Position numbers and translations under genes: made by a program. DNA of 7,830 nt from Solirubrobacterales bacterium (lineage in GTDB: Bacteria; Actinomycetota; Thermoleophilia; Solirubrobacterales; Solirubrobacteraceae): assembly GCA_015655225.1 (NCBI GenBank), contig JAATFK010000274.1, positions 1 to 7,830 on the forward strand. Direction: 5' to 3'. Of this stretch, positions 1 through 6,877 are shown piece after piece (within the stretch, counting starts at the first letter, position 1; every line of letters starts with the position of its first letter). The notes below the pieces were generated by a model, which saw only the letters and a program-made list of their open reading frames with translations, did not search any database and was not told the origin of the DNA.

Positions 1-1
1 A

Positions 2-943
2 GTGTCGGTCACGGACCGCTGCAACTTCCGCTGCCAGTACTGCATGCCCGCCGAGGGACTGCCGTGGCTGGAGCGCGACGGCATCCTGCGCTTCGAGGAG
101 ATCACCCGGATCGTGGCGCTGCTCGCCTCGATGGGCGTCGGCGACGTGCGCCTGACCGGCGGCGAGCCGCTCGTGCGCCGCGACTTCCCCACGCTCGTCG
201 CGATGCTCGCCGGGATCGAGGGCGTCGAGGACCTCTCGATCACGACGAACGGGTTCCTGCTGGAGCGCGACGCGGAGGCGCTCGTGCGCGCCGGCGCGAG
301 CCGCTTCAACATCTCGATCGACTCGCTCCAGCGCGACCGCTTCTACGAGCTGACCCGCCGCGACGCGCTCCCCCGCGTGCTCGCCGGCCTGGAGGCGCTG
401 GCGCGCTTCCCGGAGGCGCATCCGATCAAGATCAACGCCGTCGCGCTGCGTGACTTCACCGAGCAGGAGGCGCTGCCGTTCGCCCGGCTCGCGCGCAGCC
501 GCCCGTTCGAGATCCGCTTCATCGAGTACATGCCGCTCGACGCCGGCCACGCCTGGACGCGCGACCAGGTCCTGACCGGCGCGGAGCTGCGCGCGCTGAT
601 CCACGCGGTCTACCCGCTCGAGCCCGAGCCGCGCGAGCCGAGCGCGACCGCGCGCACCTACCGGTTCGCCGACGGCCAGGGCCGGATCGGCTTCATCAAT
701 CCCGTCTCGGAGCCGTTCTGCGGCGACTGCAACCGCATCCGCGTGACCGCCGATGGGCAGCTGCGCACCTGCCTCTTCAGCCACAACGAGACCGACCTGC
801 TCGGTCCGCTGCGCGCTGGCGCCGACGACGACGAGCTGGAGGCGCTGATCCGCGACGCCGTCTGGCACAAGGAGCTGAAGCACCATGTCAACGACCCCGG
901 CTTCGTGCAGCCGCGCCGCTCGATGAGCGCGATCGGGGGCTGA
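2..943 (+). CDS. moaA: GTP 3',8-cyclase MoaA, 5' end cut off by window
   Basis: Radical SAM enzyme that, with MoaC, converts GTP to cyclic pyranopterin monophosphate, the first step of molybdopterin synthesis in the cytoplasm. The SAM-binding [4Fe-4S] motif CNFRCQYC is at residues 7-14 of the visible frame and the GGEP motif at 53-56. The C-terminal cluster cysteines are C240, C243 and C257 (FCGDCNRIR...RTC). The protein ends in the conserved Gly-Gly tail needed for catalysis. The GTG at position 2 is almost surely an internal valine of the usual L-R-V-S-V-T-D-R-C stretch. By comparison with full-length MoaA, roughly 15-25 N-terminal residues, and the true start, lie before the window. Only 3 bases separate its stop from the next gene, so it is probably the lead or an early gene of the Mo-enzyme operon. 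Identification is very secure. Confidence 0.96.
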   Translation: MSVTDRCNFRCQYCMPAEGLPWLERDGILRFEEITRIVALLASMGVGDVRLTGGEPLVRRDFPTLVAMLAGIEGVEDLSITTNGFLLERDAEALVRAGASRFNISIDSLQRDRFYELTRRDALPRVLAGLEALARFPEAHPIKINAVALRDFTEQEALPFARLARSRPFEIRFIEYMPLDAGHAWTRDQVLTGAELRALIHAVYPLEPEPREPSATARTYRFADGQGRIGFINPVSEPFCGDCNRIRVTADGQLRTCLFSHNETDLLGPLRAGADDDELEALIRDAVWHKELKHHVNDPGFVQPRRSMSAIGG

Positions 944-946
944 GCG

Positions 947-2101
947 ATGAGCGCCGTCTCCGCCAGCGCCGCCGACGCGCTCAGATGGCTGCGCTCCCCG
1001 CGCCGGGTGGCGTGCGGGCTGCTGGTCGCGATCGACGGCTCCGCACCGCTCGATCCGGGCGCGGTGATGTTCGTCGACGAGGACGGCCGCATCGAGGGCT
1101 CGATCACCGGCGGCTGTGTCGAGAGCGCGGTCGCGCAGGAGGCGCTCGCGCTGCTGGAGCACGGCGGCCCGCCGGTGCTCCGCACCTACGGCTTCTCCGA
1201 CGAGCTGGCCGGGACCGTCGGCCTGATGTGCGGCGGGATCGCGCACGTGTTCGTGAGCGAGCTGGCGGGCGAGGCGCGGACCGCGATGGCCGCCGCGCTG
1301 GAGGGGATCGTCGAGCAGGTCCCGCTCGCGATCGCGACCGTCCTCGACGGCCCCGCGGCCGGCGGACGGCTGACGGTCGACGCCCAGCGCGCGATCGGCA
1401 CGCTCGACGGCCCCGCGCTGCTGGCGACGAACGTCGAGCGCGACGCGCGCGGCCTGATCGCCCAGGGTCGCAGCGTCCTGCGCCGCTACGGCAGCGACGG
1501 CGCGACGCTCGGCGACGAGGTCCGCGTCCAGGTCACGACCCACGCCCACCAGCCCCGCATGATCATCTTCGGCGCGATCGACTTCTCCGCCGCGCTCGCC
1601 GCGCTCGCCACCAGCCTCGGCTACTTCGTCACGATCTGCGACCCGCGCCGCGCCTTCCTCGACTCGCCGCGCTTCACCGCCAACGCCCACACGGTCGCGA
1701 GCTGGCCCCAGGAGGCGCTGCAGGGCCTCACGCTCGGGCCGCGCGACGCCGTGCTCGTCTTCTCCCACGACGCGAAGCTCGACGTCCCCGCGCTGGAGGC
1801 CGCGCTGGCGACCGACGCCGGCTACATCGGCGCGCTCGGCAGCCGCAGAACGACCGCCAGCCGCCGCCGGCGCCTCGAGGAGGGCGGCGCGACGCCGCAG
1901 CAGATCGACCGCATCTTCGCCCCCTGCGGCCTCGACATCGGCTCCTCGACCCCCGAGGAGACGGCGCTCGCGATCCTCGCCGAGATCGTGGCGCACCGCG
2001 CTGGGCGCGCCGGCCAGCCGCTGCGCAGCGGGTCGGGCCCGATCCGCCGCGAGCGCGACTCGCTCGACCGCGACGCCCACGGCAGCCGCTCGCACGCGTG
2101 A
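947..2101 (+). CDS. xdhC: XdhC/CoxI/PaoD-family molybdenum cofactor insertion chaperone
   Basis: Proteins of this family bind the mature molybdenum cofactor, promote its sulfuration and insert it into xanthine-dehydrogenase-family enzymes in the cytoplasm; E. coli PaoD does this for PaoABC. The 384-residue protein has the two family domains. The N-terminal XdhC/CoxI domain (about 10-108) has GSAPLDPGA at 31-39, GSITGGCVE at 51-59 (C57) and LMCGG at 93-97 (C95). The C-terminal Rossmann-type domain (about 203-355) starts at PRMIIFGAIDFSAAL and contains GYIGALGSRRT (292-302) and GLDIGSSTPEETALAI (328-343). A charged, Arg-rich tail ends the protein. The ATG follows the moaA stop after 3 bases, with the GGGGG of the moaA end as a likely ribosome site, so the two genes are probably co-transcribed. 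It lies directly before its presumed client subunits, whereas E. coli paoD is last in its operon. Confidence 0.92.
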   Translation: MSAVSASAADALRWLRSPRRVACGLLVAIDGSAPLDPGAVMFVDEDGRIEGSITGGCVESAVAQEALALLEHGGPPVLRTYGFSDELAGTVGLMCGGIAHVFVSELAGEARTAMAAALEGIVEQVPLAIATVLDGPAAGGRLTVDAQRAIGTLDGPALLATNVERDARGLIAQGRSVLRRYGSDGATLGDEVRVQVTTHAHQPRMIIFGAIDFSAALAALATSLGYFVTICDPRRAFLDSPRFTANAHTVASWPQEALQGLTLGPRDAVLVFSHDAKLDVPALEAALATDAGYIGALGSRRTTASRRRRLEEGGATPQQIDRIFAPCGLDIGSSTPEETALAILAEIVAHRAGRAGQPLRSGSGPIRRERDSLDRDAHGSRSHA

Positions 2102-2126
2102 CCGCTCCGGCGACGCCACGCTCCGT

Positions 2127-2153
2127 GTGACGACGGTCGCGGTCGGGTAACCG
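2127..2153 (+). promoter_or_regulatory. weak candidate promoter just before the iron-sulfur subunit gene
   Basis: The 58-base gap between xdhC and the next gene is the only real gap in the plus-strand operon. It holds GTGACG (2127-2132), resembling a -35, and TAACCG (2148-2153), a poor -10 lacking the final T. Spacing is 15 bases. The -10-like hexamer ends 6 bases before the GTG at 2160, the distance expected for a leaderless transcript, and no convincing Shine-Dalgarno precedes that GTG. The match is weak and could be chance; read-through from moaA-xdhC is equally possible. Confidence 0.2.
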
Positions 2154-2159
2154 CTGGCT

Positions 2160-2687
2160 GTGCCAACGAACGACATCACCCTCACCGTCAACGGCGAGCG
2201 CCACGACCTGAGCCTCGACACGCGCACGTCCCTGCTCGACGCGCTGCGCGAGCGACTCGACCTGACCGGCGCGAAGAAGGGCTGCGACCACGGCCAGTGC
2301 GGCGCCTGCACGGTCCTGCTCGACGGCCGTCGCGTCAACAGCTGCCTCGTGCTCGCGGTCGCGCACGACGGCGCCGAGATCACGACGATCGAGGGGCTGG
2401 CCGAGCCCGACGGCGAGCTGCACCCGCTGCAGACGGCGTTCGTCGAGCACGACGCCTTCCAGTGCGGCTACTGCACGCCGGGCCAGATCTGCTCGGCGGT
2501 CGGGATGCTCGCGGAGGCCGCCGCCGGCTGGCCGAGCGTCGTGACCGAGGACCTCGTCGCCGACGCGACCGACCCGGCCGCGCTGAGCGACGGCGAGATC
2601 CGCGAGCGGATGAGCGGCAACCTCTGCCGCTGCGGCGCCTACGCGCACATCGTCCCCGCGATCGCCGACGTCGCGGGCCGGCGATGA
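2160..2687 (+). CDS. paoA: PaoA/YagT-like 2x[2Fe-2S] subunit of a molybdenum aldehyde oxidoreductase, no Tat signal
   Basis: Electron-transfer subunit of a three-subunit xanthine-dehydrogenase-family oxidoreductase, passing electrons from the Mo site towards FAD. The plant-ferredoxin-like domain has C42, C47, C50 and C62 (GCDHGQCGACTV...NSC). The C-terminal four-helix domain has C102, C105, C156 and C158 (QCGYCTPGQ...NLCRCGAY). The long segment between the two CxC-type pairs and the wording GYCTPGQICSAVGML and RERMSGNLCRCGAYAHI match E. coli PaoA (YagT) better than XdhC-type or CoxS small subunits. The 175 residues begin directly at the ferredoxin fold. The frame has a TAA at 2148-2150, so the twin-arginine leader of E. 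coli PaoA is truly absent and the complex should stay in the cytoplasm. Start is GTG at 2160. Its stop overlaps the next ATG (ATGA), indicating translational coupling. The true substrate cannot be read from sequence. Confidence 0.9.
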   Translation: MPTNDITLTVNGERHDLSLDTRTSLLDALRERLDLTGAKKGCDHGQCGACTVLLDGRRVNSCLVLAVAHDGAEITTIEGLAEPDGELHPLQTAFVEHDAFQCGYCTPGQICSAVGMLAEAAAGWPSVVTEDLVADATDPAALSDGEIRERMSGNLCRCGAYAHIVPAIADVAGRR

Positions 2688-3694
2688 GACCGTTCGCCTA
2701 CGAGCGGGCCGAGGAGGCGGCGGGAGCGATCGCGACGCTGACGGACGGCGCCCCCGGCGCGATGTACCTCGGTGGCGGCACGAACCTGGTCGACCTGATG
2801 AAGCTCGGCGTCGCCGCGCCCGACCTGCTGGTCGACGTCAGCCACCTCCCGCACGACCGCGTCGAGCAGCTGCCGGACGGCGGCCTGCGGATCGGCGCCG
2901 CCGTCCTCAACTCGACGCTGGCGGCCGACCGGACCGTGCGCGAGCGCTATCCGGTGCTCTCCCAGGCGCTGCTGGCCGGCGCCTCCGGGCAGTTGCGCAA
3001 CCTCGCGACCGTCGGCGGGAACCTGTTGCAGCGGACCCGCTGCGCGTACTTCATGGACGTCTCGAAGCCGTGCAACAAGCGCGTGCCCGGCAGCGGCTGC
3101 CCGGCGCGGGAGGGCGACCACCGCAACCACGCGATCATCGGCCACTCGGAGGCGTGCGTCGCGACGCACCCGTCCGACATGGCGGTCGCGCTCGTCGCGC
3201 TCGGCGCGACCGTCGAGGTGCGGGGCGCGGCCGGCGCGCGCACGATCCCGCTGCCGGGACTCCACCGCCTGCCCGGGGACGCGCCCGAGCGCGACACCGT
3301 GCTCGACCCGGGCGACCTGATCACGGCGGTGGTGCTGCCGCCCTCCGCGCCGGGAGCCGTCTCGCGCTACCGCAAGATCCGCGACCGGGCCTCCTACGCC
3401 TTCGCGGTCGTGTCGATCGCGGCCCTGCTGGAGCTGGACGAGGACGGCGCCGTGCGCGAGGCGCGGATCGCGTTCGGCGGCCTCGCGCACGCACCGTGGC
3501 GGGCGCTCGTCGCCGAGGAGGAGCTGCGCGGCCTGCCCGCGACCGCGGAGTCGTTCGGCCGCGCCGCCGACGCCGAGCTGGCGCAGGCGCGTCCGCTGCG
3601 CGACAACGGCTTCAAGGTTCCCCTCGCGCGCAACCTCACGGTGCGCACGCTGGGCGAGCTGGCCGCGCAGGCCGAGCGGCGGAGCGGGCGATGA
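2684..3694 (+). CDS. paoB: PaoB/YagS-like FAD subunit with extra [4Fe-4S] cluster insertion
   Basis: FAD-binding (CO-dehydrogenase flavoprotein/vanillyl-alcohol-oxidase-fold) middle subunit, which takes electrons from the [2Fe-2S] subunit and hands them to the external acceptor. The 336-residue protein has the flavin pyrophosphate-binding loop LGGGTNLVDLMK at 29-40 and the second loop ATVGGNLLQRTRC at 108-120. An insertion with four cysteines follows: C120, C130, C139 and C158 (RTRCAYF, KPCNKRVPGSGC, SEACVATHPSDM). The same insertion in E. coli PaoB binds an additional [4Fe-4S] cluster, and 4-hydroxybenzoyl-CoA reductase carries a comparable one; ordinary xanthine dehydrogenases and CoxM lack it. 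The C-terminal CO-dehydrogenase-flavoprotein domain (about 225-330) starts near SRYRKIRDRASYAFA. The ATG at 2684 overlaps the previous stop by 4 bases and gives the family's usual N terminus. The next gene again starts with an ATGA overlap. Confidence 0.92.
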   Translation: MRPFAYERAEEAAGAIATLTDGAPGAMYLGGGTNLVDLMKLGVAAPDLLVDVSHLPHDRVEQLPDGGLRIGAAVLNSTLAADRTVRERYPVLSQALLAGASGQLRNLATVGGNLLQRTRCAYFMDVSKPCNKRVPGSGCPAREGDHRNHAIIGHSEACVATHPSDMAVALVALGATVEVRGAAGARTIPLPGLHRLPGDAPERDTVLDPGDLITAVVLPPSAPGAVSRYRKIRDRASYAFAVVSIAALLELDEDGAVREARIAFGGLAHAPWRALVAEEELRGLPATAESFGRAADAELAQARPLRDNGFKVPLARNLTVRTLGELAAQAERRSGR

Positions 3695-5787
3695 GCGCCG
3701 TCGGCAGCCTCGCGATCGGCACGCCGACCGATCGCGTCGAGGGGCGCGAGAAGGTCACTGGCGCCGCCAGATACGCGTTCGAGCAGCTGCCCGGCGACCA
3801 CGCCTACGCGTGGCTCGTGCAGTCGGAGATCGCCAGCGGCGAGATCCTCTCGCTCGACGCGAGCCCCGCGCTCGCGCAGGAGGGCGTGGTGGCGGTCGCG
3901 TGGGCCGGAAACGCGCCGCGGGTGGCCGAGGTCGACGACCGCGAGCTGAGCGTCCTGCAGTCGCGCACGATCAGCTACCGCGGCCAGATCGTCGCCGTCG
4001 TCGTCGCCGAGTCGCTCGAGACGGCGCGCGAGGCGGCCGCGCACGTCCGGATCGACTACGAGGTTCGCGACCACGAGGTGGTGCTCGACGAGCACGACCC
4101 CGCGATCTACGATCCCGGGACCGTCAACGCCGGCTATCCGTCCGAGTCGGTCCAGGGCGACGTCGCGCGGGCGCTCGCGCGCGCCGACGCGGCCGTCGAC
4201 GTCACCTACCGCACCCCCGCCTTCCACAACAACGCGATGGAGCCGCACGCGACGGTCGCGCTCTGGGACGGCGACGACCTCACGCTCTACGACTCGAACC
4301 AGGGCGCGAGCACCGTCCGCGACACGCTCGCGCAGGTGTTCGAGCTGGAGCCCGAGCAGGTGCGCGTGATCTCGCCGCACGTCGGCGGCGGCTTCGGCTC
4401 GAAGGGCACGCCGCGCCCGCACGTCGTCGTCGCCGCGCTCGCGGCGCGGATGACCGGCCGCCCGGTGAAGCTCGCCATCACGCGCCAGCAGATGTTCGCC
4501 TTCACCGGCTACCGCACGCCGACGATCCAGCGGCTGCGGCTGGGCGCGAGCGGCGACGGCCAGCTGACCGCGATCGTCCACGAGGCGCTTCAGCAGAGCT
4601 CGCGGCTGAGAGAGTTCACCGAGCAGACGGCGGTCGCGACGCGCATGATGTACGCGGCGCCGAACCGGCGCACAGCCCACCGGCTCGCGCGCCTCGACGT
4701 GCCGACGCCGTCGTGGATGCGGGCGCCCGGCGAGGCGCCCGGGATGTACGCGCTCGAGTCGGCGCTCGACGAGCTCGCGGTCGAGCTGGCGATCGACCCG
4801 GTCGAGCTGCGGATCCGCAACGAGCCCCCGCTCGATCCCGAGAGAGGGATCCCGTTCTCCTCGCGCGGCCTCGTCGCCTGCCTGCGCCTCGGCGCCGAGC
4901 GCTTCGGCTGGGCGGAGCGCGACCCCACGCCCGGCGTGCGACGCGAGGGCGACTGGCTCGTCGGGACCGGCGTCGCCGCCTCGACCTACCCCGCCTACCG
5001 CAGCCCCGCGACCGCGACCGCGCGCGCCGAGGGGGACGGCAGCTTCGTCGTCCGGATCGCGGCGTCGGACATCGGCACCGGCGGGCGCACCACGCTGACG
5101 CTGATCGCGGCCGACGCGCTCGACCAGCCGGCCGCGCGCGTCACGGTCGAGATCGGCGACAGCGCGCTGCCGAGAGCGGGCCTCGCGGGCGGCTCGATGG
5201 GCACCGCCTCGTGGGGCACCGCGGTCACGCTCGCGTGCCGGGCGCTGGTCGAGCGGATCGAGGCGCTCGGCGGCCACGTCCCCGCCGACGGGCTGGAGGC
5301 GCATGCCGACTCCTCCGACGAGGTCAGAGCGACCGACCAGGGCTACTCCCGGCACGCCTACGGCGCCCAGTTCGCCGAGGTGCGGGTCGACGCCGTCACC
5401 GGCGAGGCGCGCGTCTCCCGGCTGCTCGGGATCTTCGCCGCGGGACGCATCATCAACCCGACGACGGCGCGCTCGCAGTTCCTCGGCGGCATGACGATGG
5501 GCCTCTCGATGGCGCTGCTGGAGGAGAGCGTGATGGACCGCGAGTTCGGCGACTACCTCAACCACGACCTCGCCGGCTACCACGTCGCCTCCCACGCCGA
5601 CGTCGGCGAGCTGGAGGCCGACTGGATCGAGGAGCTCGACGACCACCTCAACCCGATGGGCTCGAAGGGGATCGGTGAGATCGGGATCGTCGGCACCGCC
5701 GCCGCGATCGGCAACGCCGTCTTCCACGCGACCGGACGCCGCGTGCGGGAGCTGCCGCTGCGGCTCGACCGCCTGCTCGCTACTTGA
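3691..5787 (+). CDS. paoC: PaoC/YagR-like molybdenum-binding catalytic subunit
   Basis: Catalytic subunit holding the molybdenum cofactor, probably as the cytosine dinucleotide form (MCD) as in PaoC. It hydroxylates or oxidises an aldehyde or heterocycle with water as oxygen donor. The 698-residue length is close to E. coli PaoC (732). The aldehyde-oxidase a/b hammerhead domain spans about 16-130. Mo-domain motifs are SNQGAS (202-207), GGGFGSKG (232-239), WMRAPGEAPGMYALESALDE (342-361), DIGTGG (460-465), GGSMGTASWG (500-509) and MGSKGIGEIG (656-665). E663 in the last is the expected catalytic base. PaoC relatives, as I recall them, usually have Gln at the position of L470 (TLTLIAADAL), so this may be a variation. 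The ATG overlaps the FAD-gene stop by 4 bases. The 3' end overlaps the convergent lipoprotein gene by 8 bases. Family and role are secure; substrate is unknown. Confidence 0.93.
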   Translation: MSAVGSLAIGTPTDRVEGREKVTGAARYAFEQLPGDHAYAWLVQSEIASGEILSLDASPALAQEGVVAVAWAGNAPRVAEVDDRELSVLQSRTISYRGQIVAVVVAESLETAREAAAHVRIDYEVRDHEVVLDEHDPAIYDPGTVNAGYPSESVQGDVARALARADAAVDVTYRTPAFHNNAMEPHATVALWDGDDLTLYDSNQGASTVRDTLAQVFELEPEQVRVISPHVGGGFGSKGTPRPHVVVAALAARMTGRPVKLAITRQQMFAFTGYRTPTIQRLRLGASGDGQLTAIVHEALQQSSRLREFTEQTAVATRMMYAAPNRRTAHRLARLDVPTPSWMRAPGEAPGMYALESALDELAVELAIDPVELRIRNEPPLDPERGIPFSSRGLVACLRLGAERFGWAERDPTPGVRREGDWLVGTGVAASTYPAYRSPATATARAEGDGSFVVRIAASDIGTGGRTTLTLIAADALDQPAARVTVEIGDSALPRAGLAGGSMGTASWGTAVTLACRALVERIEALGGHVPADGLEAHADSSDEVRATDQGYSRHAYGAQFAEVRVDAVTGEARVSRLLGIFAAGRIINPTTARSQFLGGMTMGLSMALLEESVMDREFGDYLNHDLAGYHVASHADVGELEADWIEELDDHLNPMGSKGIGEIGIVGTAAAIGNAVFHATGRRVRELPLRLDRLLAT

Positions 5788-6796
5788 GCGCCGCCTGGAC
5801 CGCCTGCTTGAACTCGTCGAAGCCGAACGCGCCCTGCAGCCGGGCCGCGACTCTGCCCTGGCGGTCGATCGTGAAGAGCCATGGCTCGGTCGTCAGGTGG
5901 AAGGCTCTCAGCTGCGGCCGCAGGCCCTTGTTGGGGTTGTTGTCGACGTAGACCTCGTTGTGGATGAAGTCGACTCTGCTGCCGTAGGCGGCCTGGAGCT
6001 GCGCGGCGATGTCGGTGACGGGACCGCAGACGCGCGACTGGCAGAGCGCGGGCGTCGCGAACAGCAGCACGACCGGCTTCTTCCCGACCACGTCCTTGAG
6101 GCTGACCGCGTGCATCTGGTCGGGCGGGACGCGCGTGTCGATCTTCTTCACGACGCCGCCGACGGAGGCGAGCGTCGGCGTCGCGATCCGCGGCACGGCC
6201 GCGCCGACGGCCGGGATCGGGCTGCTCGCCGCGACCTTCAGCTGGGTCGTGCCGCCGAGCAGCTTGGTGCCGTCCTTCGTGACCGTCAGGACGTACCACG
6301 GGCCGGTGCGGGGCAGGGAGACCTCCGTGTGGTAGATCGCCTGCACCGAGCCGGTGTCCAGCGCGCTCGTCTGGCTGCGGAAGGCGGGGCGCACCTGGAG
6401 CGAGTCGGCCGGCGCGAGGTACGGCCCGCGCGCCGGCTTCGACGGCGAGGTCGCGATGTAGACCGCCGTCTTGCCGTAGACGAAGTCGCCCTTCGCGTTG
6501 ATCACGCCGAACGCGAGCCGGTTCTCGCCGGGCGTGTAGACGGAGGTCGCGAGCCCGACCTGCGGGCCCGGCGTCAGCGTGTCGGCGATCTGCTGGAGCG
6601 TCCGGCCGCGCGTGGCCGGGAAGTCGCCGGTGACCGGCTGCTGCGCGGCGGCGACCTGCGCCGAGCCGGGCGCCGAGGAGGCGTCGACCGAGACGCCGCC
6701 GCCGGAGGAGCCGCCGGACGAGCCGCAGCCGGCGAGCGCGAGCGCGGCGAGCAGCGCGGCGGCGCTGAGGGTGGGTCGAAGCACGGGACGGATCAT
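5780..6796 (-). CDS. lipoprotein with C-terminal thioredoxin-like domain (CX4C)
   Basis: Exported lipoprotein of 338 residues; no gene name recognised. Starting at the ATG at 6796, a short basic N terminus and a hydrophobic stretch lead to the lipobox L21-A22-G23-C24, followed by a Gly/Ser linker. A GTG 13 codons earlier (6835) is open but would blur the signal peptide. Residues about 75-190 look like a beta-sandwich (GPWYVLTVTKDG at 165-176), perhaps of the FixH/YtkA kind; this is inference. Residues about 231-338 resemble a TlpA/Sco-like thioredoxin fold: strand PVVLLFATPA, then C252-QSRV-C257-GP, later TTEPW (P305 in the cis-proline position), FTIDRQGRVAARLQG and a final helix. The active site is CX4C instead of CXXC. 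A disulfide-exchange or metal-handling role outside the membrane is possible, but not shown. It lies 81 bp downstream of mobA on the same strand. Confidence 0.85.
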   Translation of the reverse strand: MIRPVLRPTLSAAALLAALALAGCGSSGGSSGGGVSVDASSAPGSAQVAAAQQPVTGDFPATRGRTLQQIADTLTPGPQVGLATSVYTPGENRLAFGVINAKGDFVYGKTAVYIATSPSKPARGPYLAPADSLQVRPAFRSQTSALDTGSVQAIYHTEVSLPRTGPWYVLTVTKDGTKLLGGTTQLKVAASSPIPAVGAAVPRIATPTLASVGGVVKKIDTRVPPDQMHAVSLKDVVGKKPVVLLFATPALCQSRVCGPVTDIAAQLQAAYGSRVDFIHNEVYVDNNPNKGLRPQLRAFHLTTEPWLFTIDRQGRVAARLQGAFGFDEFKQAVQAALK

Positions 6797-6808
6797 CGCG
6801 AACGAGGA

Positions 6809-6821
6809 CGCCGCTGCGGCG
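6809..6821. repeat. 6-bp inverted repeat upstream of the lipoprotein start
   Basis: CGCCGC-T-GCGGCG is a perfect palindrome around one central base, 12 bases upstream of the chosen lipoprotein ATG. In the minus-strand mRNA it could form a small hairpin between a purine-rich GGAAGGAAGGG (about 6823-6833) and the start codon. There is no T run, so it is not a typical terminator. In DNA this GC-rich it may be chance. Confidence 0.3.
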
Positions 6822-6877
6822 CCCTTCCTTCCCACGCTACAGGCAGGAGGACCTCGGCGTGGTCGATCGAGCGGCGC

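Noticed and set aside
1728..2648. 306-codon minus-strand frame across xdhC and the iron-sulfur subunit
   Set aside because: Ends in a long Arg/Gly/Ala run, has no motif, and lies over two genes with invariant cysteine motifs on the plus strand.
3394..5727. 777-codon open frame on the minus strand opposite the FAD and Mo subunits
   Set aside because: It is the mirror of real coding sequence in GC-rich DNA: Arg/Val/Asp/Gly-rich repetitive composition, no domain motif, and it covers genes with clear catalytic motifs.
6797..6835. GTG at 6835 as lipoprotein start
   Set aside because: It adds 13 residues before a signal peptide that is already normal from the ATG at 6796. A TAGCGT box at 6834-6839 on the minus strand could be a -10, which would put the GTG outside the transcript, but this is weak.
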